Shown here: in pieces, positions 39,039 through 48,238 of the stretch
Layout: the number at the start of each line of letters is the position of its first letter
Numbering within the stretch: the first letter of the stretch is position 1
DNA from: Candidatus Marithrix sp. Canyon 246
GTDB lineage: Bacteria > Pseudomonadota > Gammaproteobacteria > Beggiatoales > Beggiatoaceae
Reading direction: 5' to 3'
DNA length: 64,000 nt
NCBI RefSeq assembly: GCF_001723685.1
Contig: NZ_MCBX01000016.1
Coordinates: 1 to 64,000 of the forward strand
Notes under the pieces: generated by a model
Database searches by the model: none
Told to the model about the DNA's origin: nothing
Seen by the model: the letters and a program-made list of their open reading frames with translations, nothing else
Position numbers and translations under genes: made by a program

Positions 39039-40082
39039 ATGAAATATCAAACAGACGATTTAAAAATAAAAACAATTAAAGAACTCTCTACCCCTGCACA
39101 AGTGCATGATGAATTACCTATCACTGAAACTGCTGCTAAAACTGTCTATGAGGCACGTCAAGCAGTACAAAAGATAATATCTGGTGAAGATAAACGTTTA
39201 TTGGTAATAGTTGGTCCATGTTCTGTGCATGATGAAAAGGCTGCTTTAGACTATGCACAAAAGTTGTTGCTTGTACGAGAGCAACTGAAAGATGATTTAG
39301 AAATTATCATGCGAGTTTATTTTGAAAAGCCTAGAACAACTGTAGGTTGGAAAGGTTTAATCAATGATCCGACATTAAATGATAAATTTGAAATTAATAA
39401 AGGTTTGCGTTTAGCCCGCAATTTATTATTAGATATTAATAAGTTGGGCTTGCCAGCCGCTACAGAATATTTAGATTTAATTAGCCCTCAATATATTTCT
39501 GATTTGATTAGTTGGGGTGCAATTGGTGCTAGAACCACTGAAAGTCAATCACACCGCGAATTGGCATCTGGGCTTTCATGTCCAGTTGGATTTAAAAATA
39601 GTACTAATGGTAGCTTACGTGTATCTTTAGATGCGATTAATTCTGCTTCACGCCCTCATAACTTTTTATCTGTAACCAAAGAAGGCTGTTCTGCGATTTT
39701 CTCCACCAGCGGAAACCCTGATTGTCATGTAATTTTACGGGGAGGTGGTCGTCCGAATTATGATTCTGAAAGTATCAATATTGCAGCCGATGAAATGCAA
39801 AAAGTTGGATTGAAACCCCAGATGATGGTTGATTTTAGTCATGCCAATAGCCGCAAACAATATGAACGTCAATTGATTGTCGGTAAAGATGTTGCAAGTC
39901 AAATCAGCCGTGGTGATTTTCGCATTATGGGAGTAATGATTGAGAGTTTCTTGGTAGAAGGGCGACAAAAGAAACCTTTAACTTATGGTCAAAGTATTAC
40001 TGATGCTTGTATTGGTTGGGAAGATACCGTGCCGCTGTTAGAGCAATTAGCTGAAGCAGTTCGTCAGCGACGCGCTAATTAA
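39039..40082 (+). CDS. aroG: 3-deoxy-7-phosphoheptulonate synthase (DAHP synthase), AroG type
   Basis: 347 residues; first step of the shikimate pathway from PEP and erythrose-4-phosphate. Type I signatures: LLVIVGPCSVHDEKAALDYA, VYFEKPRTTVGWKG, GARTTESQSHRELASGLSCPVGFKNSTNG, MMVDFSHANS and EDTVPLLEQLAEAVR. Feedback isoform (Phe, Tyr, Trp) cannot be told from sequence reading. Followed by a hairpin terminator. Confidence 0.96.
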   Translation: MKYQTDDLKIKTIKELSTPAQVHDELPITETAAKTVYEARQAVQKIISGEDKRLLVIVGPCSVHDEKAALDYAQKLLLVREQLKDDLEIIMRVYFEKPRTTVGWKGLINDPTLNDKFEINKGLRLARNLLLDINKLGLPAATEYLDLISPQYISDLISWGAIGARTTESQSHRELASGLSCPVGFKNSTNGSLRVSLDAINSASRPHNFLSVTKEGCSAIFSTSGNPDCHVILRGGGRPNYDSESINIAADEMQKVGLKPQMMVDFSHANSRKQYERQLIVGKDVASQISRGDFRIMGVMIESFLVEGRQKKPLTYGQSITDACIGWEDTVPLLEQLAEAVRQRRAN

Positions 40083-40443
40083 ACTAAACCTTACAGGTGT
40101 TTTTATCTATAAATAAAAATTACTTATAGATAAAAACGCATTTTCGCAAATAAAAAATTACTTTTTTTGTTGATTATACTAATTAGGTTTTTATCTTGGT
40201 TTAGCTTATTATTTATCGAGTGTTTATATATAGAATGCAATCAAGATCAAAAAGGTCAGGGTAAATTTTAATTTATTTTATAAATATTTGTTTTTTTAGC
40301 TAATTTTTTGCAAAAAATCTTTAATGCTAAATATAGCGTTTTTACTAAAAAAAATGTAAATCAATTTAATGGTTGCATATTTTTTGATTCTATGTAAAAA
40401 TAATTTTAATATTAAAAACGCTTTTTTATTGCAGGAGTAGTTT
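40083..40443. other. 361-bp AT-rich intergenic region
   Basis: Holds the aroG terminator hairpin (40099-40137) and a poly-T/poly-A-rich remainder. No promoter matches the consensus well; a GGAG Shine-Dalgarno precedes the ATG at 40444. No coding signal was seen on either strand. Confidence 0.6.
40099..40137 (+). terminator. Hairpin after aroG
   Basis: Arms GTTTTTATCTATAA (40099-40112) and its complement (40124-40137) with an 11-nt loop, 17 bases after the aroG stop. Confidence 0.7.
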
Positions 40444-43400
40444 ATGACTAAACCAACAACCATATCGACCATATTAATATTTTTAATATGGTTACTTTCT
40501 TATGCCCAAATCGCAGCGGCAGTAAATGCTGTTTCAATAACGCCAGATTCTAGGGTAGTATTTAGCAAAGCTTCAGACAAAAAGACTTTATTTATAAAAG
40601 TTAGCCCAGCAGAAGCTGGAGTAGAAGTTATTGTAGATGTTGATACTAGTGTAGTAGAAGTTTCTTCTGAAACATTAACTACTGACAGTAAAGGCAAAGC
40701 GAAACTGATTATTAAACCGGGTAATACTCAAAATACCACTCTTTTAACAGTTATGGCTGATGGTGCTGAATCAAATGTAATTGTGGTAGAAAATATTGCA
40801 GCAAGCACAAGCACTATAATCAAGCTTCCTGATGAGCTACGCATTGATTTTGATCAAAATCCTAATTCAAGCGCGACAATTTCAGTTATACCAGCACAAG
40901 TTACCAATGTCACAATTCAAAATCAAAATCCTGATATTATCACTACGCCTAGTGCTTTATCTACTGATAGTAGTGGAAACACAAAGCTGACTATTATTGC
41001 TCATCAATGTGGTGAAGCTGAAGTTATTGTTAGTTTGCCAGATGGAAGTGCTAGTGAAACTTTGCATGTTAAGGTAGTAGCTTGTGAAGGCATGGCTACT
41101 ACTCCTACTCAGACTACTTTGCTAACAGAAGAGTCGAAAAAATTTAATGTTAAAGGTGGTTCTGGTATTTATACTTGGGATGCTGAAGATGGTAGTTTAG
41201 ATGCTCATAGCGGAGATGAAGTAAATTACACTGCGCCAAGTTATCCCGGTGACTTTGATGTTATTGTCAGAGACAATAAAGGCAATAAGGCGATTATTAA
41301 GGTTCATGTCATTGAAGCTTTGAAGCTTTATCCAACTGAAGCTTGTTTGAGAACTGGAGAAAAAATTAAAATGCAGGCTAGTGGAGGTAAACTGCCTTAT
41401 GAATTTAGCATTTTAAATGGCTCAGCTACAATTGATAATATTGACGCTAATTCAGCTTGGATAACAGCACCAGCTTCAAAAGGTGATTCTACAATTTTAG
41501 TGAAAGATAGTGCCGGAAATGAAGCCGAAGCCATCTTGAATATGGGTGAAGGTATGTTACTTTCTTCTAAAGAAATAGAAATAACTGAAGAAAATAACTC
41601 TAAAACAATATCAATTCAACAAGGTTGCGCTCCTTTTTTGGCTAATGTTGAAAAAGGTAATGTTGAATTAATTGGACGCGAAATTAAGATTGATCCGCCT
41701 GTTGAGAATGGTAGTTATCGTTTAATAGTTAAAGATGCTACAGGGGAACTGCAAGAAGCTTTAGTAAATGTTAAAATTCCCGGACGACTTCAAATATCGC
41801 CGAGCAAAACACGGCTAACATTAGGAAGTACTGTTAGTTTTGAAGCGGTAGGAGGAAAAGCACCATATACATTTATTAGTAGTGGCGGTAGTTTGTCTTG
41901 TAATGAGTGTAAGAATACTAATTTCTCTGTTGAAGATAGCGATTTTGATTTAAAGTTACATGTAACAGATAATACTGGTGCTAAAGCTACAGCTATTATA
42001 GAAATAGATGAACCTATTAAGGTGAGAACTGTTGATGGTCAAACAAGAAGCAAATTGATAACAGTTTATCCGGGACAAAGTAAACGTTTTAAAATCACAG
42101 GAGGAAGTGGTAGTTATTCTTATAATAATGACTTGCAAATTCCTAATTTAATTACTGAAACTAATAATGGTGATATAATTTTCACAGCTCCTATTAATAT
42201 TGATAAAACATTTTCTATGACTGTAACAGATACTCGTAGTAATACTGCGCTTGTTGAATTTCAAGTTGAGCCAACTACATTAGGTATAACGCCTTCTATT
42301 GTAAGCTTAGATTTGGGTGATAGTAAAAATAAAACATTTCGGATCATCAGTGATGAAGATGATTTTAAGATATGGGCTGAAATGGGAACAATTATTGATC
42401 GTAAGGGCAAATCAATAATCTATCGTCCACCAGAGAAAATTGCTGGTATTGACTTATTACATGTGGAATCCAAATCAACTGGTGAGAAGACAATAGCTAC
42501 AATTGACATTGCAAAGTCATTATCTATATCACCAGATATTATCTATATTAAAAATAAATCTTATGCTTCCAAAGTTTTTCATGTTAGCGGCGGTTATGGA
42601 AATTACGTTTTTCATGCTAAATATGGTGATTTTAATCCATCATTTGCTAAGGCTTCAGAAACAGGAGTAGATATTACTTATACACCACCGGGTGTAATGA
42701 TGCCGGATGAGATCATATCAGTTAGCGATAGTAAATCTAACACAGATTCTACACAAGTTAAGATTAGCAATAGGCTTAGAATTACACCAAAAATGGTAAC
42801 ATTAGCACCGGGAGAGCAAGTTGAAATTACTGGAATTAATGGCGTTGCACCTTATGATGCAACTGTTAATGCTGGCAATATAGAAAAAATTAATGGTCAA
42901 ACTAACAAAGTTATCTATCGTTACACTGCACCCGCCGAAACTGGTACATATAGATTAAAGATAATTGATGCTGCTGATAATGTTGCTACAGGCGAAATTT
43001 TTGTGACTTCTAGTTTAAAGATAACACCTACAACAAAAACTCTAAGACCGGGTGAAAGTGCAACAATTAGAGTTATAGGTGGTAGTAAACCTTATGTATT
43101 TACTGCTGAACTAGGAGATTTACTTAATACTGAGACAAATGGTAATGAAATTAGCTATCGTGCCCCATTTTCCTTTGAAGGTGAAGAGATAGATGACTAT
43201 ATTAAAATATATGATTCACAAGATAAGTATATATCAGCACACATAAAAGTTGTAAAAACTCCTAAATCTATTCTTAGCTGCAATGCTAAAAGTTTTGGCG
43301 TTGGTGATAATCTGAAAATTAATCTTAGTCTGTTAGGTATGGGTAAGGTTGATGTTTATGTTGCAGTTAAGTTGCCAGATGATTTAGGAATATTATTTTT

Positions 43401-43635
43401 TACTCAAAATCCAGAAGCAGCATTTGTAACGGAAGCAAGTCCTTATTTAATCAATGCGGGATTGATTAAAGAAACAAAATATGAAAATGTTTTGTCTTTG
43501 GATAATATACCTCAATTACCAGCGGGTAAATATACTTTGTATAGTCGTGTGGTACCACATAATAGTTTAGCAGCTACAAGCTTTGAAAGTGTTTTTTCGG
43601 GCGAGTTCAGCAGCTTTACTGTTGAAATTCAATAA
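40444..43635 (+). CDS. Secreted multi-Ig-like repeat protein A
   Basis: 1063 residues. Signal peptide of about 26 residues (ISTILIFLIWLLSYAQIAAA). Then about ten repeats of 75-90 residues with a GGxxPY/YNF-G-L, then YTAP/ITAPA and V-D-(N/S)xGN pattern, resembling bacterial Ig-like/putative-Ig domains. The last 110 residues form a distinct domain (VDVYVAVKLPDDLGILFF, ending FSSFTVEIQ) that recurs at the end of the next gene. No obvious anchor or sortase motif; likely exported outer-surface or matrix protein. Operonic with 43650 (14-base gap). Confidence 0.8.
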   Translation: MTKPTTISTILIFLIWLLSYAQIAAAVNAVSITPDSRVVFSKASDKKTLFIKVSPAEAGVEVIVDVDTSVVEVSSETLTTDSKGKAKLIIKPGNTQNTTLLTVMADGAESNVIVVENIAASTSTIIKLPDELRIDFDQNPNSSATISVIPAQVTNVTIQNQNPDIITTPSALSTDSSGNTKLTIIAHQCGEAEVIVSLPDGSASETLHVKVVACEGMATTPTQTTLLTEESKKFNVKGGSGIYTWDAEDGSLDAHSGDEVNYTAPSYPGDFDVIVRDNKGNKAIIKVHVIEALKLYPTEACLRTGEKIKMQASGGKLPYEFSILNGSATIDNIDANSAWITAPASKGDSTILVKDSAGNEAEAILNMGEGMLLSSKEIEITEENNSKTISIQQGCAPFLANVEKGNVELIGREIKIDPPVENGSYRLIVKDATGELQEALVNVKIPGRLQISPSKTRLTLGSTVSFEAVGGKAPYTFISSGGSLSCNECKNTNFSVEDSDFDLKLHVTDNTGAKATAIIEIDEPIKVRTVDGQTRSKLITVYPGQSKRFKITGGSGSYSYNNDLQIPNLITETNNGDIIFTAPINIDKTFSMTVTDTRSNTALVEFQVEPTTLGITPSIVSLDLGDSKNKTFRIISDEDDFKIWAEMGTIIDRKGKSIIYRPPEKIAGIDLLHVESKSTGEKTIATIDIAKSLSISPDIIYIKNKSYASKVFHVSGGYGNYVFHAKYGDFNPSFAKASETGVDITYTPPGVMMPDEIISVSDSKSNTDSTQVKISNRLRITPKMVTLAPGEQVEITGINGVAPYDATVNAGNIEKINGQTNKVIYRYTAPAETGTYRLKIIDAADNVATGEIFVTSSLKITPTTKTLRPGESATIRVIGGSKPYVFTAELGDLLNTETNGNEISYRAPFSFEGEEIDDYIKIYDSQDKYISAHIKVVKTPKSILSCNAKSFGVGDNLKINLSLLGMGKVDVYVAVKLPDDLGILFFTQNPEAAFVTEASPYLINAGLIKETKYENVLSLDNIPQLPAGKYTLYSRVVPHNSLAATSFESVFSGEFSSFTVEIQ

Positions 43636-43649
43636 TAGGAGAACCCCAA

Positions 43650-45329
43650 ATGAATCTTATAAAATTATTTGTTTTAATGAATTTACTCTTTTTAGCTAAA
43701 GCAGCATTTTCTATTCCATTAATAGTATCACCTACATCAGCATTAATAAAAGATTGTCAAATAGTTGAGTTTGAAGTACAGGGTGGTACACCACCTTATG
43801 CAGTAACAGCTACTGGTGGAGAAGTCACTAAAATAGTTGATAGTGAATTTACTTTTATTCCACCAGATATAGAAACATCCAGAAGTAGTGAATTTATTAA
43901 CGTATATGATTCTTCTGATAATGAAAAGAGCATAAGGGTCATCATCACTAATAGTAAAGTTGATGATGACGATTGCGCTCCTCCAAAAATAACTCCTAAA
44001 GCAGTTACTACTATAATAGGGAATAACAAATCACTTGAATTTAAAGTAATTGGTGGTATTAAACCATTTAAATTTATAGCTAGTGAGGGAAGAGTTGAAG
44101 TTAAGGCTGCAACTGTGCTTTATTATCCACCAGCTAAAATTGGTAAATATCAGATTACTGTGTATGACCATAAAAATAAAGAGGGTAGTGCTGAAATAAA
44201 TGTAATTTCAGTACCGGTTCTAACTCCCGGAAAAGCAGTTTTATTTCCTAATCAATCGATTCCGTTAAAAGTAAGTGGCGGAAATGCTCCTTATAATTGG
44301 TCGGCTGATGCAGGTCAATTATCCGCTGTTGAAGGAAATAATGTAATTTATGCAGCACCGAATAATACAGGCTTATATACAGTTGCTGTTATGGATCAGA
44401 ATGGATTTAACAGTATGACACAGATACAAGTTATTATTCCGGGTAAGCTAGCGTGTGGTCCGACAAACAATATGATCGCAGTTGGAGAACCAATTGATTT
44501 AGCAATTGCTTATGGTCTTGCTCCTTATACATGGCAAGATGGTTATCAAGGACGAACTCATCAAATGACCTTTAATCAAGTTGGTAAAAATAAAGTGGAA
44601 GTGCGTGATGCTCAAGGAACTTCTTGCAATGTTGAAGTTAATGTGATTAATGGTGGTTTACCTATAACTCCTGCTATTGTGTATCTAAAACCCGGTGAAC
44701 AAACAAATTTTGCTGTAACTGGTCTATCGCAATACACTTGGACGGCTGAAGCTGGTAGTCTTACTACTTTAGAGGGTCCACAGGTAAAATATATTGCTCC
44801 TGATCAACCGGGAAGTTACCATATAACAGTAACAGATCAGCAATCACAATCTCAAGGAATAGCAGTTGCTATTGTAACGGCTCCCTTGACTGGACCGGGC
44901 GAGGTTCGTAATGAAACCACAATAGATAATATATCTAGGGTAGAAGCAAAAATTATGGTAGATAAAAACGCGCTGGTAGATCTCAAGTTTATCATAAATA
45001 TACCTAATGATCCTCAAGAAATATATAATATATATGCTGCGGTTATGTTGACACAAGCTGATACTCCGCCATTGTTATTATTTATCGCTAATAATCAAAT
45101 GGTAGCTTTAAGTGATCCATTTCCTGTTTATAAATCATCAGCAAAATCAGGGCAAAGTGTGTCAATAAATGTATTTCAAGGAGTTATCACCCAATTATTG
45201 GAACAGTTTAATATACCTATAGCTGATAAAGTCAAGCTTGATTATTTCATTGGGTATAGACCAGTTGCTGCAACTGGTCTTGATAAATTAATTTTTAATC
45301 CAGTTCCATATAGTTTAGAAATTCAGTAA
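43650..45329 (+). CDS. Secreted multi-Ig-like repeat protein B
   Basis: 559 residues, shorter paralog of the upstream gene: signal peptide (LFVLMNLLFLAKAAFS), about five Ig-like repeats with the GG-xPY pattern (for example NAPYNWSADAGQLS, LAPYTWQDG), then the same C-terminal domain ending YSLEIQ. Starts 14 bases after protein A. Good Shine-Dalgarno (AGGAGAA). Ends overlapping convergently by 15 bases with the MNT-HI0074 gene. Function unknown; the shared end domain suggests a common anchoring or assembly route. Confidence 0.8.
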   Translation: MNLIKLFVLMNLLFLAKAAFSIPLIVSPTSALIKDCQIVEFEVQGGTPPYAVTATGGEVTKIVDSEFTFIPPDIETSRSSEFINVYDSSDNEKSIRVIITNSKVDDDDCAPPKITPKAVTTIIGNNKSLEFKVIGGIKPFKFIASEGRVEVKAATVLYYPPAKIGKYQITVYDHKNKEGSAEINVISVPVLTPGKAVLFPNQSIPLKVSGGNAPYNWSADAGQLSAVEGNNVIYAAPNNTGLYTVAVMDQNGFNSMTQIQVIIPGKLACGPTNNMIAVGEPIDLAIAYGLAPYTWQDGYQGRTHQMTFNQVGKNKVEVRDAQGTSCNVEVNVINGGLPITPAIVYLKPGEQTNFAVTGLSQYTWTAEAGSLTTLEGPQVKYIAPDQPGSYHITVTDQQSQSQGIAVAIVTAPLTGPGEVRNETTIDNISRVEAKIMVDKNALVDLKFIINIPNDPQEIYNIYAAVMLTQADTPPLLLFIANNQMVALSDPFPVYKSSAKSGQSVSINVFQGVITQLLEQFNIPIADKVKLDYFIGYRPVAATGLDKLIFNPVPYSLEIQ

Positions 45330-46007
45330 GTTATCTTTTAATTTTAAAAATGCGAATTTATAATCAGAGACTTTATCTAAAATTTCTCTGATTTCAAATT
45401 CGTCATAAATATGCGAACTTAGATTTCTTTGTTCAATCATATCCAACCAAATCTCTTCATCTTCAATGAAATTTTGAATATATGCCTCTTTAAAAACCAT
45501 CCTTGGGCTTCTTGCTTCAATGCCTACAAAAGTTAAATACCTTTTTAAAGCTTTCCAAGCCATTTCATAAGTAAATTCAAATCGTTTAACAACAATATCT
45601 AAATAAACATCAGCATATCCTTCTGCCTCAAATTCAGCTTGTCTATCAACAATATTTACAAATTTATTCAGTGCATTTTGAAAATTATATAACCCATCTT
45701 CAGCGCGTAATTTTTTAGTAGCACTATATAAAACTTTTCCTGTTGATTTGACTCTATTTGTAAATCTATCTTCAGTAAATGCTATATTTTTTATATCTAT
45801 TTTTAATAGTGTTTCTAACTCTTCTACTTCAGATTGTATTAAATAATTTTCTTTAAATTTGTCATCATCATAAGCAATATCAATATCACTATTAATATCT
45901 GCTTCACCATTAGCTCTAGAACCATATAGATATATTCTATTTGGATTTGAATAATTTAAAATTATTTGAACAATCTGTTTGATCAAAACGGTTTTATTGG
46001 TACTCAT
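45315..46007 (-). CDS. Fused MNT nucleotidyltransferase-HI0074 (HEPN-like) protein
   Basis: 230 residues. The N-terminal half is a minimal nucleotidyltransferase (YLYGSRANGEADINSDIDIAY, GS-x10-DxD). The C-terminal half is a four-helix HI0074-like domain with RNLSSHIYDE (RN-x3-H). The two parts are usually separate genes that form a toxin-antitoxin-like pair; here they are one polypeptide. ATG overlaps the stop of mtaD (46004-46007). Confidence 0.82.
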   Translation of the reverse strand: MSTNKTVLIKQIVQIILNYSNPNRIYLYGSRANGEADINSDIDIAYDDDKFKENYLIQSEVEELETLLKIDIKNIAFTEDRFTNRVKSTGKVLYSATKKLRAEDGLYNFQNALNKFVNIVDRQAEFEAEGYADVYLDIVVKRFEFTYEMAWKALKRYLTFVGIEARSPRMVFKEAYIQNFIEDEEIWLDMIEQRNLSSHIYDEFEIREILDKVSDYKFAFLKLKDNLLNF

Positions 46008-47341
46008 TTTTCACGACGTGAATCTAAGGTGGCTTGAATTTTATCTCGCCATAAGTAAGTTTTGGCTTTAATGTCGTGTATATCTAATGAGGTTAAAGTA
46101 CGTGATTTAAGTAAATGTTTTCCCGCTACCCACACATCTGTTACTTTATCGCGCCCAACTGAATAAACTAATTGTGATAAGGGATTATAAATTGGTTGAG
46201 TCTCAATATTCAGCATGTCAATTGCTACAACATCAGCCGATTTTCCCGGTACTAAGGATCCTGTAACATCATCTATACCTAATGCTTTGGCACCATTAAT
46301 TGTTGCCATACTCAGAGCAGTAGCCGCTGGAATCGAATGAGCCTCTCTAGTAAATATTTTGCCAAGTAATGCCGCTGTTCGCATTTCACCAAACATATCT
46401 AAATCATTATTACTAGCTGCACTATCGGTACCTAAAGCAACATTAACACCTGCATTTAATAATTTTGGAACTGGGCATATTCCACTAGCTAACTTTAGAT
46501 TAGATTCTGGGCAATGAATGACGCTAACATTTTTTTGAGCTAATAGGTTTATTTCTTCATTTTTTAATTGTGTTAAATGTACACCCATGAATTTATTAGA
46601 TAATAATTCTAAATTATTTAGGCGAGTTAAAGGTCGTTCGCCTTGTTTTTCTATAGCGTCATCAATTTCCCCAAGAGTTTCATGTAGATGAATATGAATA
46701 GGTAAATCCAATTCATCTGCCATCGCTTTAATTGCTTGAAATGACTTATCTGATACAGAATAAGGCGCATGAGGAGCTAAAATAGTTTTTATCAATGGAT
46801 GATCATGATAGGTGTCATAAACTTCTCTGGCTTTGCTTAAATACTCATCAGCATTTTTAGCCCAAGCAGTAGGAAATTCAATGACAATTAAGCCTAATGC
46901 AGCTCGCATACCGACTTTATCTACGATTTCACCGACTACATCGGGAAAATGGTACATGTCATTAAAACAAGTAACTCCACCACGTAGCATTTCAGCCATT
47001 GCTAATTTAGTACCATCAGCGACAAATTCTCGACCGACATGAACATGTTCCGCTGGCCATATTCGATCATTTAACCATTCATTTAATGACATATCATCTG
47101 CAAAGCCGCGTAATAAATTCATAGCGGCATGAGTATGACAGTTTATTAATCCGGGTATTAATAAATGACTGGTTAAACGGTAAGTAATACGTGCTGAGAA
47201 ATACCTCACAGCTTCATTACTTGGTAATATGGCAACGATTTTACCTTCATGTATTGCTAGTGCGTGTTGTTCATACACTTCGTTTTCTGGTTCGACAGGA
47301 ATAATCCAGCCGGCATAAATGAGAATATCAATAGCTTGCAT
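46004..47341 (-). CDS. mtaD: 5-methylthioadenosine/S-adenosylhomocysteine deaminase-like amidohydrolase
   Basis: 445 residues; TrzA/ATZ amidohydrolase. Metal ligands: GLINCHTHAAMN, HIHLHET and GTDSAASNNDLDMFGEMR. Closest known role is deamination of methylthioadenosine or S-adenosylhomocysteine; other guanine-type deaminases share these motifs. A LIPGLINCHTH start and a ALGTDS end fit the family. Overlaps the MNT-HI0074 gene start, divergent from mutM. Confidence 0.85.
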   Translation of the reverse strand: MQAIDILIYAGWIIPVEPENEVYEQHALAIHEGKIVAILPSNEAVRYFSARITYRLTSHLLIPGLINCHTHAAMNLLRGFADDMSLNEWLNDRIWPAEHVHVGREFVADGTKLAMAEMLRGGVTCFNDMYHFPDVVGEIVDKVGMRAALGLIVIEFPTAWAKNADEYLSKAREVYDTYHDHPLIKTILAPHAPYSVSDKSFQAIKAMADELDLPIHIHLHETLGEIDDAIEKQGERPLTRLNNLELLSNKFMGVHLTQLKNEEINLLAQKNVSVIHCPESNLKLASGICPVPKLLNAGVNVALGTDSAASNNDLDMFGEMRTAALLGKIFTREAHSIPAATALSMATINGAKALGIDDVTGSLVPGKSADVVAIDMLNIETQPIYNPLSQLVYSVGRDKVTDVWVAGKHLLKSRTLTSLDIHDIKAKTYLWRDKIQATLDSRREK

Positions 47342-47398
47342 TAATTCGTCCGATAGTTGATTATAATAGTTATCTTGGATAATTATATCATAACTAAA

Positions 47399-48217
47399 AT
47401 GCCTGAATTACCTGAAGTTGAAACAACGCGACGTGGAATTGTTAAGCAAATTAAAGAACAAGTTATTACTAAGGTTATAATACGTGAAAAACGCTTACGT
47501 TGGCCAATTCCAGATGATTTGTCTAGTATTTTACCGGATCAACAAATAGAAGCTGTTAATCGTCGTGGTAAATACTTATTATTAAAATGTACAAGCGGAT
47601 ATATCATAATTCATTTAGGTATGTCAGGTCATTTACGTCTGTTAGATTCTAACACTGCCGTCAAAAAACATGATCATGTCGATATTGTATTATCAAATGG
47701 ATTGTGTTTACGTTATCATGATCCACGCCGTTTTGGTTGTGTCTTATGGACTTCTGATGCTATTTTTAATCATCCATTATTGGTAAAATTAGGCTTAGAG
47801 CCATTAGAAGTGGAATTTACTGGTGAGTATTTGTATAGTAATGCTCAAAAAAGACGTATGGCGGTGAAAAATTATATTATGAATGCGCATGTAGTTGTGG
47901 GTGTTGGTAATATTTATGCTAATGAAGCTTTATTTTTAGCCGGCATTCATCCTGCTTGTATTGCAAGTGAAATTAATTTAAAACGTTATCAACGCCTTGT
48001 TAAGATGATTAAACAAGTTTTACAAGCTGCCATTGAAAAAGGTGGCACTACTTTACGCGATTTTATCAATACTAGTGGTAATCCGGGTTATTTTCAACAA
48101 TCGTTGCTTGTCTATGCTCGTGCTGGTGAGCCATGTGTAAAATGTGGAGAAAAGCTGTTAATGGAAAAAATTGGGCAACGCGCTACATATTATTGTTATC
48201 ATTGTCAACAGCTATAA
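47399..48217 (+). CDS. mutM: Formamidopyrimidine-DNA glycosylase (Fpg/MutM)
   Basis: 272 residues. Repairs 8-oxoguanine and related lesions. Starts MPELPEVETTRRG, so Pro2 becomes the catalytic nucleophile; this fixes the start at 47399, not the upstream in-frame ATG. H2TH region VGVGNIYANEALF and C-terminal zinc finger (CVKC, YCYHC) are complete. Confidence 0.96.
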   Translation: MPELPEVETTRRGIVKQIKEQVITKVIIREKRLRWPIPDDLSSILPDQQIEAVNRRGKYLLLKCTSGYIIIHLGMSGHLRLLDSNTAVKKHDHVDIVLSNGLCLRYHDPRRFGCVLWTSDAIFNHPLLVKLGLEPLEVEFTGEYLYSNAQKRRMAVKNYIMNAHVVVGVGNIYANEALFLAGIHPACIASEINLKRYQRLVKMIKQVLQAAIEKGGTTLRDFINTSGNPGYFQQSLLVYARAGEPCVKCGEKLLMEKIGQRATYYCYHCQQL

Positions 48218-48238
48218 AATAATTGAGATTTAATACTA

